Shown one piece after another: positions 28,247-35,913 of a DNA stretch of 64,000 nt; positions within the stretch are counted from its first letter, which is position 1, and each line of letters starts with the position of its first letter. The position numbers and the translations under genes were made by a program. Source of the DNA: Clostridia bacterium (GTDB lineage: Bacteria > Bacillota > Clostridia > Oscillospirales > Acutalibacteraceae); NCBI GenBank assembly GCA_017396895.1, contig JAFQKN010000031.1, forward strand, positions 1 to 64,000, written 5' to 3'. The notes below the pieces were generated by a model that had not been told where the DNA came from, ran no database searches, and saw only the letters and a program-made list of their open reading frames with translations.

Positions 28247-29321
28247 TGTCTTTTATTTCCTCTATTTCTACGGTAAAAGTACTCCCTTGGCCGCGTTCGC
28301 TGGTCACGCTGATGCGGTTGCCTGTCAGGTCTATGATCTGTTTGACCATCGCAAGGCCGAGACCGTTGCCTTCCGATGCATGGGACGTGTCCCCCTGATA
28401 GAATTTATCAAAAATGAATTTGCCTGTTAATGTGTCAATGCCGCAACCCGTGTCGATGACCGATACCTTTACCGCCGAGCCGCTTTTTTGCAACCGTACG
28501 GTCACGGTTCCGCCGTTGGGCGTGAATTTGAAAGCATTGGACAGCAGATTGTTCCACACAATGCGCAACATTTCAGGGTCGGATTCCACAAAAACATCTT
28601 CTGCGATGTCTGTTTCCACCGCAATATTTTTTTCTTCCCAGACCGACTCAAAATGCAGTACGCAGGAACACAACTGTTCACTCAGGTCAAAAACGGATTT
28701 TACGCAAGGCAAATGACGGTTTTCCAGTTTGCTGAGTTTGAGCACATTGGAGACCATGTTGCTCATTTTTTGTGCTGTTTCTGCAATTTTTTGTGTGTAA
28801 TAGGCGCGCTGTTCGGCACTTAATGAATCGGAAGAAAGCAGTTGTGCGTAGTTGGATATGACCGAAAGCGGCGTTTTGAGCTCATGTGACACGTTTGCGA
28901 TGAAATCCGAGCGCAATGCTTCACTGCCTTCGAGTTCTCGGGCCACCTGATTGAAGCAATCGATGATCCCGTTGAAGTGGCCGCGATCCAGCAGAGCCGG
29001 TACGGCAGATAGGCGGACGGAATAATTCCCTTCGATCATCTGTTCGGCCGCTTTGGAGATGCGTTCGATCTGCCTGTCAATGAGAATACGTTTGCGGATC
29101 CTGTCAATCAGTGTCCATGCCAGACTCAGAAACAGAACGTTGAAGAAAGTAAGTTTTGCCGCCGTTTCAATGTTTTCCTGTGTCAGCGTGATCTGCATCT
29201 GAGCTTGCATCAGATTCAGAAAAAGCATCATACTGCAACTGATGAAAAAGGCCACCAACAGGAAGAACAGGAAATAGTCATAGACGCTCAGCAGGAAACG
29301 CTGCAATTTTGTCTTTTTCAT
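28233..29321 (-). CDS. Sensor histidine kinase
   Basis: The 362-residue membrane kinase has two membrane segments (about 13-33 and 55-75) around a very short outside loop, then a HAMP-like linker. The HisKA domain carries the phospho-acceptor His in SHELKTPL. The ATPase domain has N (NNLLSNAFKFT), G1 (DTGCGI), F (FDKFYQG) and G2 (GNGLGLAM) boxes. The loop is too small for a ligand domain, so the signal is probably sensed in the membrane or through a partner, such as the small membrane proteins encoded on either side. It overlaps its response regulator by 4 bases. Confidence 0.93.
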   Translation of the reverse strand: MKKTKLQRFLLSVYDYFLFFLLVAFFISCSMMLFLNLMQAQMQITLTQENIETAAKLTFFNVLFLSLAWTLIDRIRKRILIDRQIERISKAAEQMIEGNYSVRLSAVPALLDRGHFNGIIDCFNQVARELEGSEALRSDFIANVSHELKTPLSVISNYAQLLSSDSLSAEQRAYYTQKIAETAQKMSNMVSNVLKLSKLENRHLPCVKSVFDLSEQLCSCVLHFESVWEEKNIAVETDIAEDVFVESDPEMLRIVWNNLLSNAFKFTPNGGTVTVRLQKSGSAVKVSVIDTGCGIDTLTGKFIFDKFYQGDTSHASEGNGLGLAMVKQIIDLTGNRISVTSERGQGSTFTVEIEEIKDNGKQ

Positions 29322-29995
29322 TCTTTTATAACCGCCTTATATCCCAATCCGTGCACGGTAACGATCTCAAAACTGTCGCAGGCCGATAGTTTGTCCCGCA
29401 GTTTTGTAATGTAAACGTCCACCGTACGCGGTCCCGCAAGGCTGTCACTGCTCCAGAATTCATCCATCAGTTGTGAACGGGTGAAAGCCTTTTTCGGATA
29501 GGAAAGCAGTTTATACAAAATGTCAAACTCACGAACGGTCAGTGAAATTTCTTCGCCGTCCAACATTGCACTGTGTGCTTCGCTGTCGAGTACCAGAGCA
29601 CCGACGGTCAGTTTTTTCTCGTTGTTGATCTTTGCACGGCGCAACAGCGCACCGATGCGAAGCAAAAGTTCTTCAAGAATGATCGGTTTGACCATGTAGT
29701 CATCGATCCCTGCGCGAAAACCACGTTGTTTGGACGCAAAATCGTCTCTTGCCGTCATAAACAGGATCGGGATCTCCTTGTCTGTCTGACGAACGGTCTG
29801 CGCAAACTCAAATCCGTCCACCTCCGGCATCATAATATCGGAAATGATCAGATCGTAAACCGTGCCGTCATAAATGGCATCATAGGCCTGTTGTGCATCC
29901 GTGCAACTGTCGGCGGCGTATCCGTTGTTATTCAGAAATGTGCAAACGGAACGGTTGAGATCGATGTCATCCTCGACCACCAGGATCCGAAACAT
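29318..29995 (-). CDS. OmpR-family response regulator
   Basis: The 225-residue protein has a receiver domain with the acidic pair EDD near the start, the phospho-acceptor Asp in LIISDIMMP (about residue 53), Thr in FMTAR and Lys in MVKP. A winged-helix DNA-binding domain follows (LTVREFDILYKLLSYPKKAFTRSQL, RTVDVYITKLRDKL, VHGLGYKAV). The ribosome site AAAGGAG precedes the ATG. It is translationally coupled to the kinase downstream. Likely targets are this operon and the upstream small membrane protein. Confidence 0.94.
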   Translation of the reverse strand: MFRILVVEDDIDLNRSVCTFLNNNGYAADSCTDAQQAYDAIYDGTVYDLIISDIMMPEVDGFEFAQTVRQTDKEIPILFMTARDDFASKQRGFRAGIDDYMVKPIILEELLLRIGALLRRAKINNEKKLTVGALVLDSEAHSAMLDGEEISLTVREFDILYKLLSYPKKAFTRSQLMDEFWSSDSLAGPRTVDVYITKLRDKLSACDSFEIVTVHGLGYKAVIKE

Positions 29996-30064
29996 ACGGA
30001 TTCACTCCTTTGTCCTTTTTTGCCTTATTTTAGCACGCAATTGTTAAAAAAATATTATTATCTG

Positions 30065-30436
30065 TTATTCTTCCAGACATTTTTGGCTCAATGCAAGAAT
30101 TTCGTCTGCATATTTTGCTTTGCGCTTTTTAAGCAGTTTTTTGTAAGCAGGGTAGTTGATTAGTGCAAACAGCATTCCGATCAGGCCGATTATAATACCG
30201 GGTACCATGGTTTCCTGCAGGCCGATCATGCTGCCGAAGTCGGTCATGATCAGGCTCATGCCGAATCCCATGATCAAAGCGGCAATACTGCCGAAAACAT
30301 AAGCGCGTGTCTGTACAGGACGGTGCACTTTTCTGTCGAGTGCCTGCAGTTCGTCAAGACCGGAGGGCTGCTTTGCAATGTACTGTGTGCGGATCTGTTC
30401 TGCAAGGAATGCTTTGTCGTTTTTGTTCATGTTCAT
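30065..30436 (-). CDS. Small two-pass membrane protein, paralogue of the one at 27860-28246
   Basis: The 123-residue protein starts with a helical region (AEQIRTQYIAKQPSGLDELQALDRKV), has two membrane segments (about 42-62 and 74-94; IMGFGMSLIM, GIIIGLIGMLFALI) and a basic tail (YPAYKKLLKKRKAKYADEILAL). It shares the LD-x(n)-LDR-V, GxGM, GIxIGLIG and YPxY pattern with the paralogue. Relatives are sometimes labelled dihydropteridine reductase in databases; nothing here looks like such an enzyme. It lies 69 bases upstream of the response regulator on the same strand. Confidence 0.8.
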   Translation of the reverse strand: MNMNKNDKAFLAEQIRTQYIAKQPSGLDELQALDRKVHRPVQTRAYVFGSIAALIMGFGMSLIMTDFGSMIGLQETMVPGIIIGLIGMLFALINYPAYKKLLKKRKAKYADEILALSQKCLEE

Positions 30437-30527
30437 TTTTTGTTACCTCTCTTTTTTGTGTTTGTGTGACGCAGTATACCCTCCTTTTGTTTTTGAAATT
30501 TTAGAGTTGTGTTAGTGAAATGTTAAT

Positions 30528-31106
30528 TCAAAAAGAAAAAATGCCCAGATGTTCCAGCAGGATCTTTGTGCCAAGCAGAATCAACACAATGCCGCCTGCA
30601 AGGCTTGCCTTATCCTTCCATTTTGCTCCGAACTTGTGGCCGAGAAGAACACCGATCACAGCAAGGATAAAAGTTGTTATCCCGATCACCGAAATTGCCG
30701 ACAGAATGTTGACTTTTAAGAAAGCAAACGTTATTCCCGTTGCCAGTGCATCAATGCTTGTTGCCACAGCCATGGTGAACAATTCTTTCAGATCGAGTTT
30801 ACCGCAAGTGCAACATTCTTCTTCTTTTCCGTTGTTTTTAATTACATCATAAATCATTTTTCCGCCGATGACACCCAAAAGAATGAAAGCGATCCAATGG
30901 TCAACGGCGGTTATGTAACTTTCAAACTGTTTGCCCAGCGCCCAGCCCAGAAACGGCATCAATGCCTGAAAGCCGCCGAAAAACAAGGCAATGACAGCGG
31001 TTTGTTTTTTATCGATCTTCGGCATAGTCAATCCCTTGCAGACAGCCACGGAAAAAGCATCCATGGCAAGCCCGACACCGATCAAAAATACTTCCCAAAG
31101 TCCCAT
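30528..31106 (-). CDS. mntP: Manganese efflux pump MntP
   Basis: A 192-residue membrane protein with six membrane segments that exports Mn(II). It has the two family repeats with acidic residues in the membrane: GVGLAMDAFSVAVCKGL near the N-terminus and MAVATSIDALATGITFA in the second half. A Cys-rich cytoplasmic loop (EEECCTCGK) could bind metal. The start was set at the ATG with AAAGGAG upstream, shortening the longest frame by 26 residues. The 5' leader is only about 40-50 bases, too short for the yybP-ykoY manganese riboswitch often found before mntP. Confidence 0.92.
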   Translation of the reverse strand: MGLWEVFLIGVGLAMDAFSVAVCKGLTMPKIDKKQTAVIALFFGGFQALMPFLGWALGKQFESYITAVDHWIAFILLGVIGGKMIYDVIKNNGKEEECCTCGKLDLKELFTMAVATSIDALATGITFAFLKVNILSAISVIGITTFILAVIGVLLGHKFGAKWKDKASLAGGIVLILLGTKILLEHLGIFSF

Positions 31107-31155
31107 TGTATAACTCCTTTTGACAAATACTGTTTTTATGATACTATATTTTGCA

Positions 31156-31184
31156 ATTATATTCCGTAATGCAGTCAAAAGCAA
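31156..31184 (-). promoter_or_regulatory. Promoter of mntP
   Basis: On the minus strand TTGCTT (31184-31179), 17 bases, TATAAT (31161-31156). Confidence 0.68.
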
Positions 31185-31195
31185 GCGTTATTTGC

Positions 31196-31224
31196 TTGAC
31201 AGAGATGTAATTATGTGGTATACT
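31196..31224 (+). promoter_or_regulatory. Promoter of the acyl-CoA ligase/transporter pair
   Basis: TTGACA (31196-31201), 17 bases, TATACT (31219-31224), back to back with the mntP promoter. Confidence 0.78.
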
Positions 31225-31290
31225 TCAACGCATAAAAACTTTTATGAATAAAAGCATAAAAGTGCAAAAGTACAGAAAGGATCTTCATTT

Positions 31291-32925
31291 ATGACCATCC
31301 CCGAAATACTCGAACGCAATGCAAAACTGTATCCCGATGAAGTTGCATTGGTGGAAATCAACCCCGACCGCATTTCCGACCGCAATATGAACTGGCGTGA
31401 ATTCAATCTGATCGAAACGGGGTCTTCCGAGCGTTACCGCCGTGAAATGACGTGGCGCGAATTTGATATAAAAGCAAACCGTATTGCCAATTTGTTGCTG
31501 ACCAGAGGCATCAAAAAGGGTGATAAGGTCGCGTTGTTGCTGATGAACTCTCTGGAATGGCTGCCTGTATACTTCGGCATTCTCAAAACGGGTGCTTTGG
31601 CAGTGCCTATGAATTACCGCTATGCTTCGGACGAGATCACGTATTGCCTGGATCTTGCAGACGTTACCATGCTCATTTTCGGTCCCGAATTTACCGAACG
31701 TGTCGAAGCGGGACTTAACGATATGAAGACCGTAAAAACGCTGTTTTTTGTCGGAACGGAAGTGCCGTCCTTTGCGGAGGATATGTTAAAATATATGACG
31801 TATTGTTCCACAACAGCACCTGCCGTTGCGCTGACGGAAGAAGAGGATGCCGCTATTTATTTCTCATCGGGCACAACGGGATTTCCCAAAGCCATTCTCC
31901 ATGCGCACAAAGCACTGTATCATTCCTGCCTTGTGGAGCAAGCGCACCATGGGCAGACGCATGAAGATGTTTTCCTGTGCATTCCGCCCTTGTATCATAC
32001 GGGAGCCAAAATGCATTGGTTCGGCTCCTTCCTCGTCGGAGGTAAAGCGGTGTTGCTTCGCGGTGTCAAGCCCGAATGGATCTTGCGTACGGCCTCGGAC
32101 GAACAGTGCAGCATCGTGTGGCTTCTCGTTCCGTGGGCACAGGATATTCTGGATTCCATTGAAAGAGGCGATGTGAAACTCTCCGATTATAAACTCGATC
32201 AGTGGAGACTCATGCACATCGGTGCACAGCCTGTTCCGCCCTCGCTGATTAAACGCTGGATGGAAGTGTTCCCGCATCACAGCTACGACACCAACTACGG
32301 ATTGAGTGAATCCATCGGTCCCGGTTCGCTGCATCTCGGATGTGAAAATTTGCACAAGGTCGGTGCCATCGGTGTTCCCGGCTACGGCTGGCAGGCAAAG
32401 ATCGTGCATCCGGACGGCACGGAATGCGAAACGGAAGAAGTGGGGGAATTGATCCTCAACGGCCCCGGTGTTATGAAGTGCTACTATAAAAATGAAGAAG
32501 CCACTGCAGAGAGTCTGAAAGACGGTTGGCTGTATACGGGTGATATGGCAAAATGCGATGCCGACGGCTTTGTGTTCCTTGTTGACCGTAAAAAGGATGT
32601 TATTATTACGGGCGGCGAGAATTTGTATCCCGTGCAGATCGAAGATTTCCTGCGTGCACATGAAAAGATCAAGGACGTTGCCGTGATCGGTCTGCCCGAT
32701 GCAAGATTGGGTGAAATTGCGGCGGCGATCATCGAAGTAAAAGAAGGTATGACACTGACCGAAGAAGAAGTCAACGCCTTCTGTACGGAACTGCCGCGCT
32801 ATAAACGTCCCCGTAAGATTATATTTACCGCAGTTCCCAGAAATGCAACCGGTAAGATCGAAAAACCGAAACTGCGCGAAATGTTCGGTGCGACACGGCT
32901 TGTCGAAACTGTAACGAAAGGATGA
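31291..32925 (+). CDS. AMP-forming acyl-CoA synthetase family protein
   Basis: The 544-residue enzyme belongs to the ANL superfamily: it adenylates a carboxylic acid and usually passes it to CoA. Visible motifs are the P-loop FSSGTTGFPKAI, YGLSE, TGDMA, the hinge DRKKDVIITGGENLYP and the C-terminal catalytic Lys in NATGKIEKPKLRE. An extra stretch at residues 25-55 repeats the phrase WREF (NMNWREFN, EMTWREFD), a local duplication. The substrate is not readable. The transporter gene starts a few bases later, so the pair probably takes up and activates one carboxylate. Confidence 0.9.
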   Translation: MTIPEILERNAKLYPDEVALVEINPDRISDRNMNWREFNLIETGSSERYRREMTWREFDIKANRIANLLLTRGIKKGDKVALLLMNSLEWLPVYFGILKTGALAVPMNYRYASDEITYCLDLADVTMLIFGPEFTERVEAGLNDMKTVKTLFFVGTEVPSFAEDMLKYMTYCSTTAPAVALTEEEDAAIYFSSGTTGFPKAILHAHKALYHSCLVEQAHHGQTHEDVFLCIPPLYHTGAKMHWFGSFLVGGKAVLLRGVKPEWILRTASDEQCSIVWLLVPWAQDILDSIERGDVKLSDYKLDQWRLMHIGAQPVPPSLIKRWMEVFPHHSYDTNYGLSESIGPGSLHLGCENLHKVGAIGVPGYGWQAKIVHPDGTECETEEVGELILNGPGVMKCYYKNEEATAESLKDGWLYTGDMAKCDADGFVFLVDRKKDVIITGGENLYPVQIEDFLRAHEKIKDVAVIGLPDARLGEIAAAIIEVKEGMTLTEEEVNAFCTELPRYKRPRKIIFTAVPRNATGKIEKPKLREMFGATRLVETVTKG

Positions 32926-32930
32926 TCTTC

Positions 32931-34121
32931 GTGAAAAACAACCGTTGGCTTCGTTTGGCTCTTGGGGCATTCGCCCTGTTTTTTGCCGGCATTATTTATG
33001 CATGGTCGGTCATCAAAGCACCCTTTGCCGCATTTGGTTGGACGAGTTCGCAATTGGGCCTCAACTACACCGTCACCATGAGTATGTTCTGCCTCGGCGG
33101 TCTGTTTTCGGGACTTCTGAATCAAAAAATCGGTTCAAAGATCCGCATGGCCGTCAGCGGTTGTCTGGTTGCAGGCGGTTTTGTGCTCACCTCAACGCTT
33201 TCTGCCGATTCTCCCGTGTTTTTGCTGTATCTCGGTTACGGCATCATGGCGGGACTTGGTATCGGCGTGGTCTACAATGTTGTCATTTCTCTCACAAGTG
33301 CATGGTTTCCGGATAAAAAGGGTGTCTGTTCGGGCGTTCTGATGATGGCGTTCGGTTTCAGTTCCTTTGTTTTGGGCAACGTGGCGGCAAAACTGTTTGC
33401 AAACGCTTCTGTCGGTTGGAGCAAAACGTATCTCATTTACGGCCTTCTCATCGGAGCTGTGTTGGTGGTCTGCGGTCTGTTTATCCGTGCGCCCAAGCCC
33501 GAAGAACTGCCTGCCGTCACCAAAAAAGCATCTGCCGAACAGCAGGATTTTACCGCCGTGCAGATGCTCAAAAGACCGTCCTTCTGGAAACTGTTTTTGT
33601 TTTTCATTCTCTTTTCCGCAGTCGGCAGTGTCACGCTTGCATTCGGCAAGGACATTCTGCTTTCGGGCGGTTTGGCAGAGGGGACGGCCGTTACGCTTGC
33701 AAGTTTGCTTGCTATTTTCAACGGTTTCGGACGGCTTGCTTCGGGTGCTGTGTTTGATGCGCTCGGCATTCGCAAAACGCAGTATATCACCTCTGCCGTA
33801 GCCATTGCCGCATCGGGGCTTGCTTTGCTCGGTGTTGCAACCAAATTGTCTGCCGTTGTGGTAATCGGTGTTGCATTGTGCGCATTTTCTTACGGTTTTT
33901 CTCCGACCGTTTCGGCGGCATTCTCCAATGCCTTCTACGGCCCGAAGAACTTTTCGCTCAACTACGCATTGCTCAATCTCATTCTCATCCCGTCCGCATT
34001 CTATGCCACCATTGCAGGTAAGATCGTGGACGGTACGGGCTCGTTTGTTGCGGTGTTCGCACTGCTTCTTGTGTGCTCGCTGATCGGACTGGTCGATAAT
34101 CTGACGATCAAAAAAGCATAA
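32931..34121 (+). CDS. OFA-type major facilitator transporter
   Basis: The 396-residue protein has about 12 membrane segments. The start FALFFAGIIYAWSV and FGWTSSQLGLNYT is typical of the oxalate/formate antiporter group of the MFS. GTG 32931 is preferred: AAAGGA ends 8 bases before it. An ATG at 32922 overlaps that ribosome site and the ligase stop. It is co-transcribed with the ANL ligase, which suggests uptake of a carboxylate, and is followed by a terminator. Confidence 0.88.
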   Translation: MKNNRWLRLALGAFALFFAGIIYAWSVIKAPFAAFGWTSSQLGLNYTVTMSMFCLGGLFSGLLNQKIGSKIRMAVSGCLVAGGFVLTSTLSADSPVFLLYLGYGIMAGLGIGVVYNVVISLTSAWFPDKKGVCSGVLMMAFGFSSFVLGNVAAKLFANASVGWSKTYLIYGLLIGAVLVVCGLFIRAPKPEELPAVTKKASAEQQDFTAVQMLKRPSFWKLFLFFILFSAVGSVTLAFGKDILLSGGLAEGTAVTLASLLAIFNGFGRLASGAVFDALGIRKTQYITSAVAIAASGLALLGVATKLSAVVVIGVALCAFSYGFSPTVSAAFSNAFYGPKNFSLNYALLNLILIPSAFYATIAGKIVDGTGSFVAVFALLLVCSLIGLVDNLTIKKA

Positions 34122-34133
34122 AATAAAATGATC

Positions 34134-34177
34134 AAAAGGCTTTATCGGAGCTTTGATGTTCCGCTAAAGCCTTTTTT
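34134..34177 (+). terminator. Terminator of the ligase/transporter operon
   Basis: AAAAGGCTTTA (34134-34144) pairs with TAAAGCCTTTT, and CGGA pairs with TCCG inside. The right arm runs into TTTTTT. Confidence 0.82.
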
Positions 34178-34189
34178 AGTGAATTTTTG

Positions 34190-34218
34190 TTGACAATCTT
34201 TCTTTATTTACTTACAAT
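34190..34218 (+). promoter_or_regulatory. Promoter of the DUF4345 gene
   Basis: TTGACA (34190-34195), 17 bases, TACAAT (34213-34218), 21 bases before the ATG. Confidence 0.75.
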
Positions 34219-34239
34219 AAAATCAAAAAAAGGTGTGAT

Positions 34240-34656
34240 ATGTTTATGAAAGAGATCTTCTTCTCCAATCTTCCCGCGGGCATTGCCGTCATCGGTCTTG
34301 TGGCTTACTTTTTCGGTATGGCGATCGTGTTTATCACCAATCCCATCAAAAATGCCGAAGCCTTTGCCGTAAAACCCGTTGACAATGCAGGCAAAACCGA
34401 GATCCGTGTGTATTACGGCGGCATCTCCTTTGCATTGGGTGCATTTTTGCTGTATCTGACGATTGCACTGAAAACACCCGTTTACTCTTTGGTCGGCGGT
34501 CTGTTTTTTGCCACCACCGTGCTTGTCACAAGAACGATTTTTCTGTTTGTGGATAAGGGCTGGAAATGCCCGTATACAAAACTTGCCATTCCTGCAGAGT
34601 CCGCATTTGTGGTGGCTTTGTGGGTCTGTTTCATCCTTTCCCAAAAATTGTATTAA
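34240..34656 (+). CDS. DUF4345 family membrane protein
   Basis: A 138-residue protein with four membrane segments. The loop TEIRVYYGGISFALGAFLLYL carries the R-x-YYGG-x(n)-G pattern of DUF4345, a small integral membrane family of unknown function. It has its own promoter and ribosome site (AAAGGTG). An ATG two codons later (34246) is an equally possible start. Confidence 0.78.
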   Translation: MFMKEIFFSNLPAGIAVIGLVAYFFGMAIVFITNPIKNAEAFAVKPVDNAGKTEIRVYYGGISFALGAFLLYLTIALKTPVYSLVGGLFFATTVLVTRTIFLFVDKGWKCPYTKLAIPAESAFVVALWVCFILSQKLY

Positions 34657-34670
34657 AAATTATACAAATA

Positions 34671-34704
34671 ATAGGTTGATTTTATCCTATAAATTGCATA
34701 TAAT
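34671..34704 (+). promoter_or_regulatory. Promoter with palindrome in front of the Phd/Doc pair
   Basis: TTGATT (34676-34681), 17 bases, TATAAT (34699-34704). The inverted repeat ATAGG (34671-34675) and CCTAT (34686-34690) straddles the -35 box. This is a plausible site for autorepression by the Phd-type antitoxin. Confidence 0.6.
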
Positions 34705-34723
34705 AGTTATGAGGTGACTGAAT

Positions 34724-34975
34724 ATGATGGTGAATACCGATTATCTTGTTCCCATGACAGAGGCAAATCAGAATTTTTCCAGAGTCGTTCGTCTGGTTGA
34801 TGAAAACGGAATGGCTGTGATCCTGAAAAACAACAAGCCGAGATATGTGATTGTTGATTTTGATGAATACGAAGAAATTGCCGGAATCATGCAGATGCGC
34901 AGGCAAAGAATTGAATCAACGGCAGACAGGATCCTTGCCGAAAATATGGAAGCGTTTCTGGAGTTGGCGAAATGA
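34724..34975 (+). CDS. Phd/YefM-type antitoxin
   Basis: An 83-residue protein with the Phd/YefM fold: an N-terminal DNA-binding part (VPMTEANQNFSRVVRLVDENGMAVI), NNKPRYVIVDFDEYEE, and a C-terminal helix expected to wrap the toxin. It overlaps the Doc gene by 4 bases (ATGA), the usual antitoxin-first order that keeps antitoxin in excess. Confidence 0.9.
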   Translation: MMVNTDYLVPMTEANQNFSRVVRLVDENGMAVILKNNKPRYVIVDFDEYEEIAGIMQMRRQRIESTADRILAENMEAFLELAK

Positions 34976-35352
34976 TTTTTTTGTCAGTTGAAGAAATAAT
35001 TTCTTTGCATGAAAAAATGATAAACACAACAGGCGGCAGTCATGGTTTGCGTGATTATAATTTGTTGGAATCTGCTGTTTTTAATGCGATGGGCAGTTAT
35101 GGCGGACAGGAATTATATCCGTCCGTTGAAGAAAAGTCCGCCCGTCTTATGTTTGCATTGACAAAGAATCATGCTTTTGCTGACGGAAATAAAAGAATCG
35201 GTGTCTTTGTAATGTTGATGACCTTGCAGTTGAACGGAAAAACAATTGTCTATTCTCAACAGGAACTGATTCAATTCGGCTTGTCTGTTGCAGACGGTTC
35301 TTTTTCGTATGATGATATTTTACAGTGGATACTTTCTCATTTGAAAGAGTGA
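34972..35352 (+). CDS. Doc-type (Fic fold) toxin
   Basis: A 126-residue toxin of the Doc family, which phosphorylates elongation factor Tu and halts translation. The Fic motif is HAFADGNKRIG (His67 to Gly77), intact, with the invariant His, Asn-Lys and Arg. SVEEIISLHEKMI and GLRDYNLLESAV are typical of Doc N-termini. It is coupled to the antitoxin by overlap. All key residues are present, so the toxin is probably active. Confidence 0.9.
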   Translation: MIFLSVEEIISLHEKMINTTGGSHGLRDYNLLESAVFNAMGSYGGQELYPSVEEKSARLMFALTKNHAFADGNKRIGVFVMLMTLQLNGKTIVYSQQELIQFGLSVADGSFSYDDILQWILSHLKE

Positions 35353-35362
35353 CGGGGAACAT

Positions 35363-35896
35363 ATGAAAATAATTAAGCATTTCAGAACCATTACCGCACA
35401 CCGTCATGCCGTGATCCGGCATTGCGCAAAGGTGGGGATTTTGTGGCAGGGGTTGCGGCACGATCTGTCCAAATACAGTCCTGCGGAGTTTTTGACGGGG
35501 GCTAAATATTATGCTGGTGACAAAAGCCCGAACGTCAACGAACGTCTGCAAAAGGGCTATTCCGCCGCATGGATGCACCACAAGGGCAGAAACAAGCATC
35601 ATTTTGAATACTGGACGGATTTCAGCATTCCTTTGCAACGCATCGTGCCTGTGGAAATGCCCATCCGATACACCGCCGAAATGTTCTGCGACCGTGTAGC
35701 GGCGTGTAAGATCTACCGCGGAAAGAATTATACCGATTCCGCCGCACTTGATTACTACAACAACGGCAAGGACAGCCGTGAAATTCACCCCGAAACGGCA
35801 AAACTGCTTGAAAGTTGGCTTGTGATGCTGGCAGAAGAAGGCGAAGAAAAAACATTTGCCCACATCCGTCAGACGGTGCGGGCAAATAAAAAGTAA
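35363..35896 (+). CDS. DUF5662 family protein
   Basis: A 177-residue protein with the family pattern HRHAVIRHCAKVGILWQGLRHDLSKYSPAEF and later GYSAAWMHHKGRNKHHFEYW, read as separate blocks. The many conserved His and Asp residues suggest a metal-binding HD-like fold; this is inference. Relatives are common in Firmicutes and their phages. It starts 10 bases after doc and may be transcribed with it, but no toxin-antitoxin role is evident. Confidence 0.8.
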   Translation: MKIIKHFRTITAHRHAVIRHCAKVGILWQGLRHDLSKYSPAEFLTGAKYYAGDKSPNVNERLQKGYSAAWMHHKGRNKHHFEYWTDFSIPLQRIVPVEMPIRYTAEMFCDRVAACKIYRGKNYTDSAALDYYNNGKDSREIHPETAKLLESWLVMLAEEGEEKTFAHIRQTVRANKK

Positions 35897-35913
35897 ATAT
35901 AGGAACGGATGTA

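Noticed and set aside
31107..31160. yybP-ykoY manganese riboswitch before mntP
   Set aside because: The predicted leader is only 40-50 bases and lacks the two-stem structure.
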